This document shows, in pieces, positions 34,301 to 45,627 of a DNA stretch of 64,000 nucleotides. The DNA is from Cochliopodium minus (Eukaryota; Discosea; Himatismenida; Cochliopodiidae): positions 76,007 through 140,006 of the forward strand of contig JAMYWO010000022.1 of the NCBI GenBank assembly GCA_024220525.1. Reading direction: 5' to 3'. The position numbers and the translations under genes are program-made. Positions within the stretch are counted from its first letter, which is position 1; each line of letters starts with the position of its first letter. Below the pieces are notes generated by a model that was not told the DNA's origin, searched no databases, and saw only the letters and a list, made by a program, of their open reading frames with translations.

Positions 34301-34445
34301 ATGTGCATAGATGATGCATCAGCAATTCATTTGTAGAGGGGTCCTTATTCAAAGAAATATTGTTGTTATTTTCTATTTCTTCAATGATCCTTTCATAATT
34401 TCCAAATTCAAACAATTGGAATATTGTTTTCTTATCATTGTTCAT
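31355..34445 (-). CDS. Ankyrin-repeat protein with C-terminal PB1/ubiquitin-like region
   Basis: Nine exons (34445-34197, 34133-33957, 33882-33675, 33456-33268, 33007-32768, 32659-32528, 32382-32273, 32180-32109, 31846-31355) sum to 1,869 nt, 622 residues. Ankyrin units occur in most exons, for example GGNIPIHYACLF, GLTALHLSILGSDLRISNLL, DGETAFHQSIFK, FGSLPIHEVLQMGDVDLL, YYPIHLAA, MVDLLILKGADFTVKDVNG. The last exon encodes about 150 residues ending in SLKSVVKDKFGDDRDILRLF and LVEGEKRIELVCDEDVLDL, which look like a PB1 or ubiquitin-like fold. Exon 3 is a polar Gln-rich insert. Function unknown: likely a protein-interaction scaffold. One donor (GTCAAA at 33956) is atypical. Confidence 0.8.
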
Positions 34446-34801
34446 TTTTGATACTATAGGTTTGAATTAAAGAACAAATATTTTTTTTTATTTTCTATTT
34501 CAATAAATATTAAAAACAAAATGTAGTTTCAAGTTTCAAATGATGTTGAATAACAGTTAGATTTCTATGGGAGTTTTTGTGAAGATTAATTGGTTCAAAA
34601 TAATAAACCAAAATCTTTACATCTTCAAATATTTAAATTGGACTGAAAGATATATATTCATTTTTACAATAATTTCTTTAATTTTAGCAATTGCATTGTC
34701 ATAATCTGACAATTATTGTAAATATATTTAGTATTCAAATAAGAGAAGGTTATAAAGTGAACAAAATTGAAATAAAAAAATAAAAAAATAATATCTGAAA
34801 A
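34446..34801. other. Intergenic, divergent promoter region
   Basis: 356 bp of AT-rich sequence between the ankyrin gene (minus) and the GTPase gene (plus). No gene or repeat recognised. Confidence 0.5.
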
Positions 34802-36882
34802 ATGAGCAAAGAATTAAGAATAGCAGTGATTGGAGGTAATTTCAAATCAAATTTCCAAAAAATGTATTTAATTACTTTCAATTCAAAGATGACGCAGTTG
34901 GAAAAACTAATTGTAAAGGATTATGAAATAATAAATTATTTTTCCCTTTATTAAAATTCCCTATTTTAAAAGTGATTCATGTATTGATGAATAAACCATT
35001 CACTCAAGGTAAATATATTTTGATATTTTTTAATTTTTGAATGCTAAATTTACAATTATGATAGAATATGTTCCAACCATATTAGAAGAGGTGAAACCTT
35101 TCATATTTTCGACCAAAAGAAGGGCAATAATAATAAAATTAAAAAAAAATAAAATATTGTAGTATGTGCATGTTCATAACAACACAAAGATAACATTTGT
35201 AGATACTCCAGGAAATGAAGATTATGCAAAAATTAGGTGAGAAGAAAAAAAAAAAATTTATTATATCCTAAAGCAAATATAATTAATCTTTGAAAATATC
35301 AAACAATACATTTTAGAACAACACAATACAATGGTAAAATATAAATATATATTTTTTTTTCAAATAATAAATTTAATAAATTCTCGTTCAATAGGAATAA
35401 ATGTTTTCTTGATTGTCTTCTCGCTTGACCACCACAAAGCTTTTGATAGATTGCATTATTGGGTAGAGGATGATGATTCAGATGATGAAGGGATCGGAGA
35501 GGTGAAGAGTGATATTTCCATCCGCCACTTCTCTTCTGCGCCATTCGTCATAATAGGAAACAAAAGCGATCTCAGAAAGACATCTCCTCAAAAGGTCAAC
35601 GTGACATTCGAAGAAGCTAAAAAAAGAAGTCAAGGTAAATTTGAATTTTTTTTTTTATATTTTATCATTGTTTTTTATTTTTTCATTTTTTATTATTTCT
35701 TATTTTTTATTTCATTTATGATTTTTTTTTCATCCACTATTTTTTATTTTATTTTTTTAATTTATTTTAATTTTTTTTTTTAGAATTGGGAGCAATCAAT
35801 TATATTGAGGTCAGTTCTCTTGAAAAGATTAACATAGATAAGTTGATGGAGGAAATTTTTCATGGTAATTTTTTATTTTTATTTTTTTACTTTTATTTTT
35901 TTATTTTTTTATTTTTTTATATTTTTATTTTTTTATTTTTATTTTTATTTTTTTGATTCTTGTAGCTGCAACCCAAGAAGGAAACGCCAAGAAAATATCA
36001 AGTGATGGTCTACCATTCGAAGAAGGTATCCTAAAAGTTACTGCAGTCAAAGGAACTGTAAAAAAGAAAAGAATTTTTTTTTTAAAAAAAAATCTGATTT
36101 TTTATGATTTTTAAATTTATTAAATAAGGATTTAAGAATTGGAGACTCGAATGGAACTTCTGATCCATACTTTGGTTAAACTTTTATCTGTTTTTAAAAT
36201 TTTTTGAATTTTTTTAATTTTTTATTTAAAATTTTTCAATGACAGTTTTTGGAACTTACAACAAAGGAAACTTCAAAGCACTCGGAAAATCTAAAACTAA
36301 ATTTAAAGTAAAACAAGTTTTTATTTTTTAAAATGGAAAAAGAATCTCACTTTCATTCAAAAAAAAAAAAAAAAAAAAGACTTTGAACCCTGTTTGGAAC
36401 GAAACTCTTGAAATAAATCTTTCTGCAAGAAAAATAAAGGGTACTGAAGGAATTGCCATTCAGTTGTGGGATGCAGGTAAAATAAAATTTCTTTTTTTTA
36501 AAATTTTTTTAAATTGATTTCATTTTTTATTTATTTTATTTTTTTTTTATTTGTTTTATTTGTTTTTATTTTTAAAAAATTAAGATTTGATCGGGAGAGA
36601 CTTTTTGGGTATCATCAACTACAGTTGGGATCTTTTGCCAAAGTTGTTTGGACATGAACAAACCGTTTCGTTGCATGAAGATGAGTTCGAGAAGGAAAAA
36701 GGTTTTTTTTCTTCAAAAAGTTTTTATTTTTGTTTTTATATTTTTTTATTTTAAAATTCATTTCTTTAATTTTTTTTTTAGTTGGTGTTAAAGGAACTGT
36801 AACTTTCAGCATTGATTTCAAGAAACATGATTCCCATACAAAGTTGAAGAGTAGTGTCAACCTTACCAAACTCAAAAACTAA
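34802..36882 (+). CDS. Rho/Ras-like small GTPase fused to a C2 domain
   Basis: Fourteen exons (34802-34835, 34889-34912, 34973-35008, 35065-35090, 35163-35236, 35317-35333, 35395-35634, 35784-35864, 35966-36057, 36129-36174, 36246-36307, 36380-36476, 36585-36701, 36782-36882) sum to 1,047 nt, 348 residues. GTPase motifs: G1 GDDAVGKTN, switch I FTQEYVPTILEEY, G3 FVDTPGNED, G4 IGNKSDL, G5 VSSLEK. The C2 domain begins GILKVTAVKGTDLRIGDSNG, continues TSDPYFVFGTYNKGNF, TLNPVWNETLEI and LWDADLIGRDFLGI, with most Ca-binding aspartates present. There is no C-terminal CaaX box (ends NLTKLKN), so the C2 domain may replace lipidation for membrane targeting. An insert DDDSDDEG follows the G3 region. One exon is only 17 nt. 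Confidence 0.88.
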
Positions 36883-37665
36883 TTTCTTTTCATTTTTTTT
36901 TTAACAAAATTCTTTTTTTCTTTTTTTAACAAATATAATTAAAAAATTTTTATTTTGAGGAAGAAAATAATAGGAATTCAAAATATATTTTTTTTTCATT
37001 TTTATATTTGTGGATTGATTTTTTAATTTTTAATTCACTCCTTTGTTTAGTATTTGAAGAAGAAAATGTGAAATTAAAAAGTATTTTCTTGGTTGCAATA
37101 TAAAAGCTTTTGATTACTATGGCAAGTGCTTAGTTTATTGAATTTGTTTGTGATCAAATGTTTCCACTTGTTATAATTTGGATTTGTAGATATGAGATTT
37201 TAAAATTCTAAATTTATTATTTTTTTTCTCTGAATTGAATATATAATATTTCCAATTTAATTTTCTTTTATCATTTCCTCTTGATCTTTATTTTTTTGAA
37301 ATAAAATCTGAAATATCTCATCTTTTTAAAAGATTTTTTAATCTTAGTTTAATTTCAATTATTTTGTTATTTAATCAAACTTTACACAATCTACAAAATA
37401 ATAAACATATTCTTTAGAATTACTAAAAACAAACTTTAAACATTCACTTCCATTCAATGATATAAAATAACTTTTTTTCTTTGTGTTTAAAATAAAATGA
37501 TTTTCACAGTTTAAATTTAGTCTTCAATCCTCAAAATTTCAAATTTTTATTTTTTAGAATCCAAAGAAAATAATTATAATAAATAAAAAAATTAAAGAAA
37601 ATAAAAAATAAAAAAAAAGCACTTCACTTGAAAACAAGTCAAAAAAAAAATATTTTATAGAAAGA
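36883..37665. other. Intergenic region, no gene seen
   Basis: 783 bp between two plus-strand genes. Strongly AT-rich, with no frame or RNA structure that I can support. Confidence 0.5.
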
Positions 37666-39176
37666 ATGGGTCAAAAAAATACAGCAAGTGCGAAAGAAGA
37701 AAATAAATCAATATACAGTTTAAAAGAATTGACAAATACAAAATCTTTATATTGTAAGAAAAAAGAATTTAAAAAATTCGAAAAATTTTTTATTTTTTAA
37801 ATTATACTTATTCATTTTTTGCTTTTTTTTTCAATTTTAGTTTCCATTTCTGAGATCATTTTTCTGAACAATTCATTTAAGAATCTTACAATGGGAAAAA
37901 ATAAAGCAAAGAGGGCAGATTTTGTGGCGCCATTCGAAAACAAGACTCTAGGAGAAAAGATGTTCGAGACATGCGATAAAGATGAAGATGGATTTTTGGA
38001 TTTTGAGGACTATAAAATCTTGTGCGAAGTAATGTTGAGAGGATGTGTAGAATCCAAACTAATTTGTAAGAAATCTACTTTTAAAAAAAATTATTCTAAA
38101 TTTCTGAAATTTATTTCTTTTTTTTTACAGTTTTATTTGATTTGTTGAAACCAAACGAAGATTCAAATCTCCAAAAAGAAAGTGCAATAGCTGTATTGAG
38201 AGAAATATTCGAACAACTTCCAAAGACAAAGATGACAACCATCTCGGAAAACAAAGTGAAAGTATCAAAGATAGATGTGGTAGAGAGTTTCATCAGATAC
38301 ATCTTTAAGAACTCGGAACAAATTGCAAAAGCTGTGTTTATCAAAAGAGCATTCACATGCCACACTGTCTTTTTTATTTTGAAGATGATGGAAGGGGAAA
38401 CTCAAAAATTGGTTGAAGAGATGGACAAAAAATTGAATACACGTCTTTACAGCTTTCCTCTCATGAAAGTGGTTTCTATGGAATCCAACTTTGTTCCAAC
38501 TGCTATCTCAAAGATTTGTGATGAAATGAAAAAAAGAATTGCAAGTGATGACTTTGACTCCCTCAAAGAAATGTGCAATCTGGGAGAAGAAAGAGATAAG
38601 GAGATGTGCCAATCCATTGTTAATAGTTTCATTTGTGGATACAGCAACGAGATCGATTTGGCGGAAGTATCTTTTTCTGTTCTCATCTTCTCTTTGAAAT
38701 CGATTTTATTTTCCTTTCCTGCTCCTTTGTTCACCTATTTAATCTCCAAACAAGTTGTCAACAGCAATCCAATTCCAGATAAAGACAGATTGATCCAAGT
38801 TCTCCGCTTCATCCTTAAAATAATTCCGCTTTGCTACAGAAACACCATCATATATGTAATCAGCACCATCCACCTTCTTTTCAAGATCAATCCTTCCTTC
38901 ATTCCTAAAAATTCAATTTCCGAATTGTTTGCTTCTTGTTTTTTCCAAGCAGATACGGAGTCTGAATTGAGCAAAGCCATCGAGTATGTTGAATTCATTT
39001 TCAACAATGCTGATCACTTGTTCATTCCTTCCAAGAGGGTCGAAATTGAATTTCTTTTTGATGTCAAACTTAATATCAAACACAACTGTAAAAGCATCAT
39101 TCTTCAAGATCTTCATTTATCTTCTACTCCAAGAACATTAATGAAACAAAAAAAATTCCACAGTGCTATCCACTAA
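37666..39176 (+). CDS. EF-hand protein with long helical C-terminal region
   Basis: Three exons (37666-37753, 37841-38065, 38131-39176) sum to 1,359 nt, 452 residues. The start MGQKNTAS fits an N-myristoylation site. One clear EF-hand loop is DKDEDGFLDFED (residues about 75-86), followed by the exiting helix YKILCEVML. The remaining 340 residues are mostly helical without membrane segments of clear length, though LFSFPAPLFTYLIS is hydrophobic, and could form HEAT/armadillo-like hairpins. Likely a Ca-responsive, membrane-attached regulator; no family recognised. A second EF-hand is not evident. Confidence 0.7.
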
Positions 39177-39376
39177 ACTTAATTTTTATATTAGAGTGTA
39201 TATATTAATAAATTACTTTTTTTTAAAAATCAATTTTGTTTCCATTCAATTCAATCTCATTTTTCTTTTGAATGATTTAATTTTTTTTAAAAAGATCCTT
39301 ATTCTTGAAATCTAGTTTCAAAAAATTTGAAATGATTTTTAAGAATGAGTCATTTCTATTTGCATTTTTTTTTTGT

Positions 39377-40470
39377 CTAAATATTAGCAGAATAATAGTC
39401 TAATTGAGAAGGAAGAATATCACTGGGATCATGAACATATAGGGGATTACAAAATTTCACTTTTGTTCTATCATAAGAACCAAAAAAACCATAAAGATTT
39501 TCACCTGCACCCACAACAAAATCATTTACAGTGAAAATATATTCAGGAGTTTCTTCATCTTCATATTTATTGAAAAAACTAACGAGACAAGAACTATCAT
39601 TGTATTGATTGTAACTTCCTTTGTGGATGTAGAGATAGATAGTCCCTTTTACTACGAAAGATTTGGTTTTCTTCAATTCTTTCCCTTTTTCATTTGAACA
39701 AAATTTTCCAATTCCGTTTATTGTAGAACAATAGTAACCAAATCTATATCTTTCAATTTAAAATTAAATAAATTAAATGGCAATTATTTTATTTTTAAAA
39801 AGATAAAGAAATAAAAAGTTTTTTTTTTTTTACTGATCAACACCAAATGCATAATGCTGTGTTAACAGAACAAAGTTGAAAATTTAAAATAATTTATTTT
39901 TTAAAAAAAAATTTTTACTCCTCTCAAAACGGATTGTTCTCGTGAAACACCGAATACTATACCACTTATTTTTAAAAGAGAAAGCAAAAATATCAATTAA
40001 AAATTTTTAAAAATATCAAAAAGTAATAAATAAAAGAAAATAATCTTAAATAGGAAAAGGATTAACGCTCGAAAATTTTCGAAAATTAAGAGAGGATACA
40101 AAATTCCTTCTAATAAATGTTGTTTTGTTCTTGAATATTTCCATCTATTGCTGTCTCTTTCATCTATCAGAATTCTTTTGTCATCATCATCCAATATCAT
40201 TAAATTGGATTCATCAAATTTGGAATCATCCCATTCTATCAATTTTGATAAAGAGAAATCTTTCCATCTTGTATATTCATTTGGCAATTGGGTTATATCC
40301 AAGTTTGATTGTGAATATAAACTCCAAAATACTTCATCTTCTTTCAAAAGAAAGAAAAAACTCTTGCATACTGTTGTCATAATGGATAATTCAATGAAAT
40401 CAAGCTTTGCTAAAACCAATCTCCATATTTGTTTATGGAAAGAGGATAATTCATTCATCCCTACCTTCAT
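39377..40470 (-). CDS. F-box/SPRY-domain protein
   Basis: Four exons (40470-40067, 39964-39919, 39856-39834, 39743-39377) sum to 840 nt, 279 residues. The N-terminus holds an F-box (HKQIWRLVLAKLDFIELSIM then TTVCKSFFFLLKEDEVFW). After an acidic linker (SNLMILDDDDKRI) comes a SPRY/B30.2-type sandwich assembled from the exons: GIVFGVSREQSVLRG, HYAFGVDQFGYYCSTINGIG, KGTIYLYIHKG, NLYGFFGSYDRTKVKF. FBXO45-like F-box/SPRY proteins are SCF-type substrate receptors, and this would be a soluble one. Donors GTTAAT and acceptors ATAAG and ACAG join in phase. The first intron boundary is the least certain. Confidence 0.72.
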
Positions 40471-40721
40471 AATTTTCTTTCTCTCTAAAATTTGGATTGA
40501 ATATTTTAAAATATGGTATTGATCAATGTTGGTTTATAGATATATGGATGGAAATTAAGAGACTTTTAAAAATATTGATTTTGAAAAAAATACCCATTTT
40601 TTTTAAATTTCTTTTAATTTTCTTTTGTAAATTAAAAATTTAGTTCAAAGAAAGAAAGTTGGAGCAGTTTGGAAAGATTATTTTATAAATAAAAGGAATT
40701 TCGAATATTGATAAAAAAAAA

Positions 40722-43216
40722 ATGAAAACAATTTGTAGTTCTTATACAGGAGATCATAATTTCTTATATTATGGTAAATTATATCCTCTTTTGTCAAAAT
40801 TTTCTCTTTTTAAAAAACACCATCATTATAAAAATACATAAAGATAATGGAGATTTGTATGTTTTTGGAGGAAATGATGCAGGACAATGTAAAATATATC
40901 CAAAAGATATGAACAAGAAAAATAAGAATCCATAAATACAAAATATTCTCACACATTATTTATAAACTCAAAATGATAAAGGTGGTAAAACAAATACAAA
41001 AATTTTTTTTTGATTCAATTTTGAATGTTATTGAGTACAGGATTAGGAACGAATGAAGTGATATACAAACCAACTTTATTGATGAATGATCAAATAAAAA
41101 CCATATCACTAGGAGCATATCATACTGTAAAAAAAAAAATTTTTTTTTTGTTAATTTTTGATGATTTCTTTTTTTAAAAAGGTGTAAAGATAAAATTTTC
41201 TTGATTTTTGAATTATTTTTTCAAATTTACAAAGCATATATAAAATGAATGGAGGTTTTTGAAAATTTTTTTTATTTTTTAAAATTAATTTGAAAATTAA
41301 AAAATAAAAAAAAAGATTATTTCACTTTTGGGAGAAATGATAATGGGCAACTCGGGGCAGATATTGAAGGTAGTTATATTGTTTTAATAATTTTTTTGAA
41401 TTTATTTTAGATAATTATTTTATTTATCAGATCAAAAGGAACCATATCTTTTGATGAACAAAAAGGATATAGAAATAATCTCTTGTGGTGCAAAATATAC
41501 TTTGTATTATTGTAAAGATGGGAATTTATATGGTATTCATCCTATTCAGTTCTTTTTTCTTCAAAAATTTTTATAAATTAATTTTTTTTTCAAAAAAAAT
41601 ATTTAGGTGTAAAAAAAGAAATTTTTATTAAAAAATTTATTTATTTTTTATAATAAATAAAAGTATGGTTCAAATGGGTTTTATCAACTTGGTATACTAA
41701 TTTTTTCATATTTCATTATTTTTAATTTTTAATTTTCAAACTGTTTGTTTAAAAATTGCTTTTTTGTTTTAAGGAATGGGTGATAAAGAAAATAAAAAAG
41801 AACCTACATTAATTATGAATGAAAAAATATTGGAGATTGTTTGTGGATCTAATCATACAATCATTAAGAAAAATAATTTTGACATAATGGTGAATGGGTA
41901 AAAATAAATTTAAAAATTAATAAATTTAAGAAATTTAAGAAATAAAATAAATTTAAGAAATTAAAAATTAATATTAAATAAAATTAAAAATTAATAAATA
42001 AAATTAAAAATTAATAAATTTAAGAAATAAAAATACATTAAAATTGTAATAAAATTTATTTTTATGATAGATATAATGTTAGTGGTCAACTTGGTTTGGG
42101 AGACCAGGAGAATAGAAAGATCCCTACCTTTTTGATGAATGACAACACCCGAAAAATTTGTTGTGGAAGTGACCATACTCTTATCCACAAGTCTAATGGT
42201 GACTTGGTAGTGTTTGGATTTGGAGTAAATGGTAATTTTAAAAATTAAATTTATATTTTTTTTTTTTTAAATTAATATTTATTTTTTTTTTATTATTTAA
42301 TTATTTTATTTTTTTTGAATTTTATACTAATTACTTTTATTCATTTATGATATTTTTTATTAATTTTTTTAAAAGGACAGTTGGGACTTGGCGATAAAAT
42401 AAGTCATAACACACCACAATTATTAATGAATGATCCTGAAATTGAACAAATTGCGGCTGGTTATCTCAGTTCCATAATTTACAAATCTAACGGAGAATTG
42501 TTGGTGTTTGGAGGGAATGTGTAAAAAAAGAAATTTATTTTTTATTTTTTATTTTAATTTTAATTTTTCTGTTTATTTTTATCAATTTAAATTTTTAAAA
42601 AAAGAGATCCTAAAAATCTCCCAAAATTTGTTTATACTCCACAAGTAATTATGAAAGAAAAAATAAGAATGTTGAGGTGTGGATATACCCACAACATTAT
42701 CTATAAAATGAATGGAGAATTAATGGTAAATTTAACCTAATTATATTTTCCTTTTTTTTTTTTTTTTAAAATTATTATTAATTTTTTTTTATTGCAATTT
42801 TTTTATTGTTATTTTTAATATTTTATTTTTTAAAGATTTTTGGAGAAAATAAATATGGTCAATTAGGAATTGACGACCGAGAAGTAGTACTAAAACCAAA
42901 TACCAATACCATAAAAATTAACAAAGATATTTCCATTCTGCTGATGGGAAACCGTTTGTACAACTGGTCATCTGAAAATCATATTTATTTCAGCAAATCC
43001 TTCAGAAAAAGCATTTACGTTTTTGTTTTGTGCTTGAAATCTTATTACTTTTCTCACAAAATCAAAATACCCAAGTTTGTTCTTTTTGAGATCATTTCTT
43101 ATGTTGATTCTTTTTCTTTTTCTCGTCCAGACGAAGATGAAAAGAAAAAAAATGAGGTTTCTACTTTGAAAAATGAGAGTAACAAAAAACAAAAAAAGAA
43201 TTGTCTTCTTTATTAA
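40722..43216 (+). CDS. RCC1-repeat beta-propeller protein with 2-3 nt microexons
   Basis: Exons: 40722-40773, 40844-40888, 40982-40984 (GTG), 41041-41126, 41182-41183 (GT), 41235-41254, 41316-41369, 41431-41532, 41607-41608 (GT), 41664-41691, 41774-41897, 42071-42231, 42376-42520, 42605-42725, 42836-43216. They sum to 1,326 nt, 441 residues, only if the three tiny exons are included. RCC1 units recur (GRNDNGQLGADIE, GYNVSGQLGLGDQEN, GFGVNGQLGLGDKIS, FGENKYGQLGIDD), each followed by CGxxHTxxxKxNG-like strands. Role: protein-interaction propeller, possibly a GTPase exchange factor. The C-terminus is basic and ends NCLLY. Confidence 0.78.
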
Positions 43217-43391
43217 AATTAAATTAAATATTAAAAAAATAAAACGATTATTTATTTTTTGAAAATTAAATTATCATAATTTAAAGTAGATTGAATGATA
43301 ATTTTTTTTTGATTGTTTTTTTTTACAACATTAATGTTATCATTGTCTCAAAAAAGTTTTTTTATTTTAAAAAAAATAAAAAAATAAAAAA

Positions 43392-45414
43392 ATGAAGATA
43401 AAATGGCTTTTAATATCTTTGTTATTTGTATATTGTATTTATTCCATTGATATCACTGATTGTGAAGAATTGGATTTAAAATTGAATGATAATTCCACGG
43501 ATTCTTTTGAATTGCAAAACGATATAGACTGTGATAATACTGATTTCGAACCCTCCATTAATTTCAATGGAATCTTGAATGGAAATAACTTTAGGATTTT
43601 TAATTTGAGGTTGAATGGATCCACATCTCTTGGATTATTTCGAAACACATTGGATAAATCCATCATAATGGATCTTTCAATAACTGATTCCCAATTCATA
43701 AATGATCAAACAGATGAATCAAATAATATTATAACAATGGGTGCGTTTGCAGGTAAAATAATTTTAATTGTGAGATTCATTATAAAATATTAGGATAAAT
43801 AAATGATATAATGTGTTTGAAAATGTAATCTTTTCAGAATAAATCAAAGATATGAATCAATTTGTTGTTAATTTTGATTATTCTTTGAATATTCCTCGAA
43901 AGAAATTTCATAATAAAAATTAATATCACCTTTAACAACAAATCCATCACATAATTTAATTCATCCACAAAACAATCATTCTTTTACACAAAGAATAATC
44001 ATGCTTTTACAAAATGGATTAAATTTAATATATTTTTTTAAAGGTAAATTGGAAGGAAAGATAATAAACTGTATCTCAACAAGAAACAGATTTGCATCAA
44101 ATCAATTACAAAAAATATCAATGGGATCCATCGGAGGGATATCAAATCAAACATTGACAGTAAAAAACTGCAGGGCTCCTACAATTTCTTTTCCGTGATG
44201 TCAGGACATTTGGGAGGATTGTTCGGGAAACTCGGAACAGAACTTCTCATGATCCTCAAAATTATTTGATTGAAGATTCTTTTCTCTTACCAATGCTTTC
44301 AATTTTGCGAATTTAAGTGAAGTAGGAGGTTTTTTGGGAGATATAAAGTTAAAAACGATTTTGTTAATTTTTTTATTTTTATTTTTTTAAATTTTTTTTA
44401 ATTTTTTTATTTTAGATTTTTATTTTTATTTTTAAATTTTTTTTTTCAATATTTTTTTATTTTTTCCATTAAAATATATTTTATATTTAAATTTTTTGTT
44501 GATTTCTTAGATTTACTTCGGTCAATAATTGCCGTTCAGTGAATAATACATTTAAAACAAGCACATCATTGTATGAACGGTTTTTAAGAATTATTGGATT
44601 TTAATATTTAATTTTAATTTCAATTCATAAAGGAATTCGATAGGTGGGTTTGTTGGTTACACTTGGCAAGCAACTTTGGAGATTCAAGTTCTTCATTTAA
44701 TGATATCAGATCAGATGATAGATCTATAATAGGAGGTAGAAAAAATACTTTTATAAAAATCCAAAATAAAAAAATAAATAATAAAACAATTAAAAATTAA
44801 AAATTAAAAAATTAAAAAAATTATAAATAATGAAAAATTTAAATAGATAATTTTAGATTGTAAAAAAATTTTTAGTTAAAAATATTATCACTATTTTTGA
44901 TTCAACAAATAATTTATAATTTATAAATTAAAAATAATAAAAATATTCAATCAAAAACTAAAAACTAAAAATTAAAATTTTTTAATTTAAAAATAAAAAA
45001 ATAAAAAACTTTTAAAATTAATTTTTTCTCAAAAAAAAAAAAAAGGATTTAGTGGATACACAGAGGATTGGACAAACTTTGAAAACTGTACATCTTCATT
45101 CAATTACATCAAATCAAACTTCTCAGACATAGGAGGGTTCGCAGGCTACTTCGCATTCAGCGAAGACATCATCGGGAACGTTTCGGCGATAAAACATTGT
45201 GCCTCGCTAAACAACAACATCTTACAAAACTGTTCTGTTAATACCAACACGGGCGGCTTTGTTGGCAATCAGCTCGGAAAGATTTTTTACTCTTCTTCTG
45301 TCGGTAATGTTCTTTTGTTGAGTAATGGAGATGAGAGAACTTCTAGTGGTGGTTTTTCTGGAATTGGCGCTGATTTGGAGGGTGTTAAAGTGCAAAATAC
45401 ATTTGTTTATTCTG
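43392..45414 (+). pseudogene. GLUG-repeat secreted or surface protein, 5' part, with frame breaks
   Basis: ATG 43392 opens a signal peptide (MKIKWLLISLLFVYCIYSI) and a first exon to 43752. GLUG-like units follow (GKLEGKIINCISTRNRFASN, GSIGGISNQTLTVKNC from 44044; GHLGGLFGKLG; LSEVGGFLGDIK; SIGGFVGYT; then 45046-45414 with DIGGFAGYFAFSED and NTGGFVGNQLGKIFYSSSVG). Between about 44160 and 44730 the repeat signal jumps frame at least three times within continuous coding-like sequence (near 44175, 44255, 44275 and 44670), without GT-AG sites to explain it. Either the gene is decaying or the assembly has indels. The last exon ends at a donor at 45415, but no downstream exon exists: the opposite strand carries SerRS. 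A paralogous 3' half with membrane helix is at 13155-14471. Confidence 0.65.
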
Positions 45415-45627
45415 GTAGAAAATTTTTTTTTCAATTTTAATTTTTATTTTTTTAATTTTTATTTTTTTTTTATAATTTTTTATTTTTTTTATTTTTCATT
45501 TTTTTTTATTTTTCATTTTTTATTTTTTATTTTTTTATTTTTTTATTTTAAAATCTTTTGATTTTATTTTAATTTTATTTTATTTTTATATTTATTTTAT
45601 TTTTTATTTTATTAAATATTTTTTTAC
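45415..45627. other. Low-complexity junction where two convergent genes are both cut off
   Basis: 213 bp of T-rich sequence lies between the last GLUG exon (plus, open at a donor) and the last visible SerRS exon (minus, open at a donor). Neither gene has its 3' half nearby. No exon is visible here. Confidence 0.7.

Noticed and set aside
40885-41045. In-frame TGA in the RCC1 gene as evidence of stop-codon recoding
   Set aside because: TGA is a normal terminator in other intact genes here (DGAT1, PLGRKT, the F-box/TMEM185-like gene at 849-2323), and the 3-nt microexon removes the TGA.
43199-43213. CaaX-like C-terminus (CLLY) of the RCC1 protein
   Set aside because: Tyr is not a usual CaaX terminal residue and only the basic context supports prenylation.
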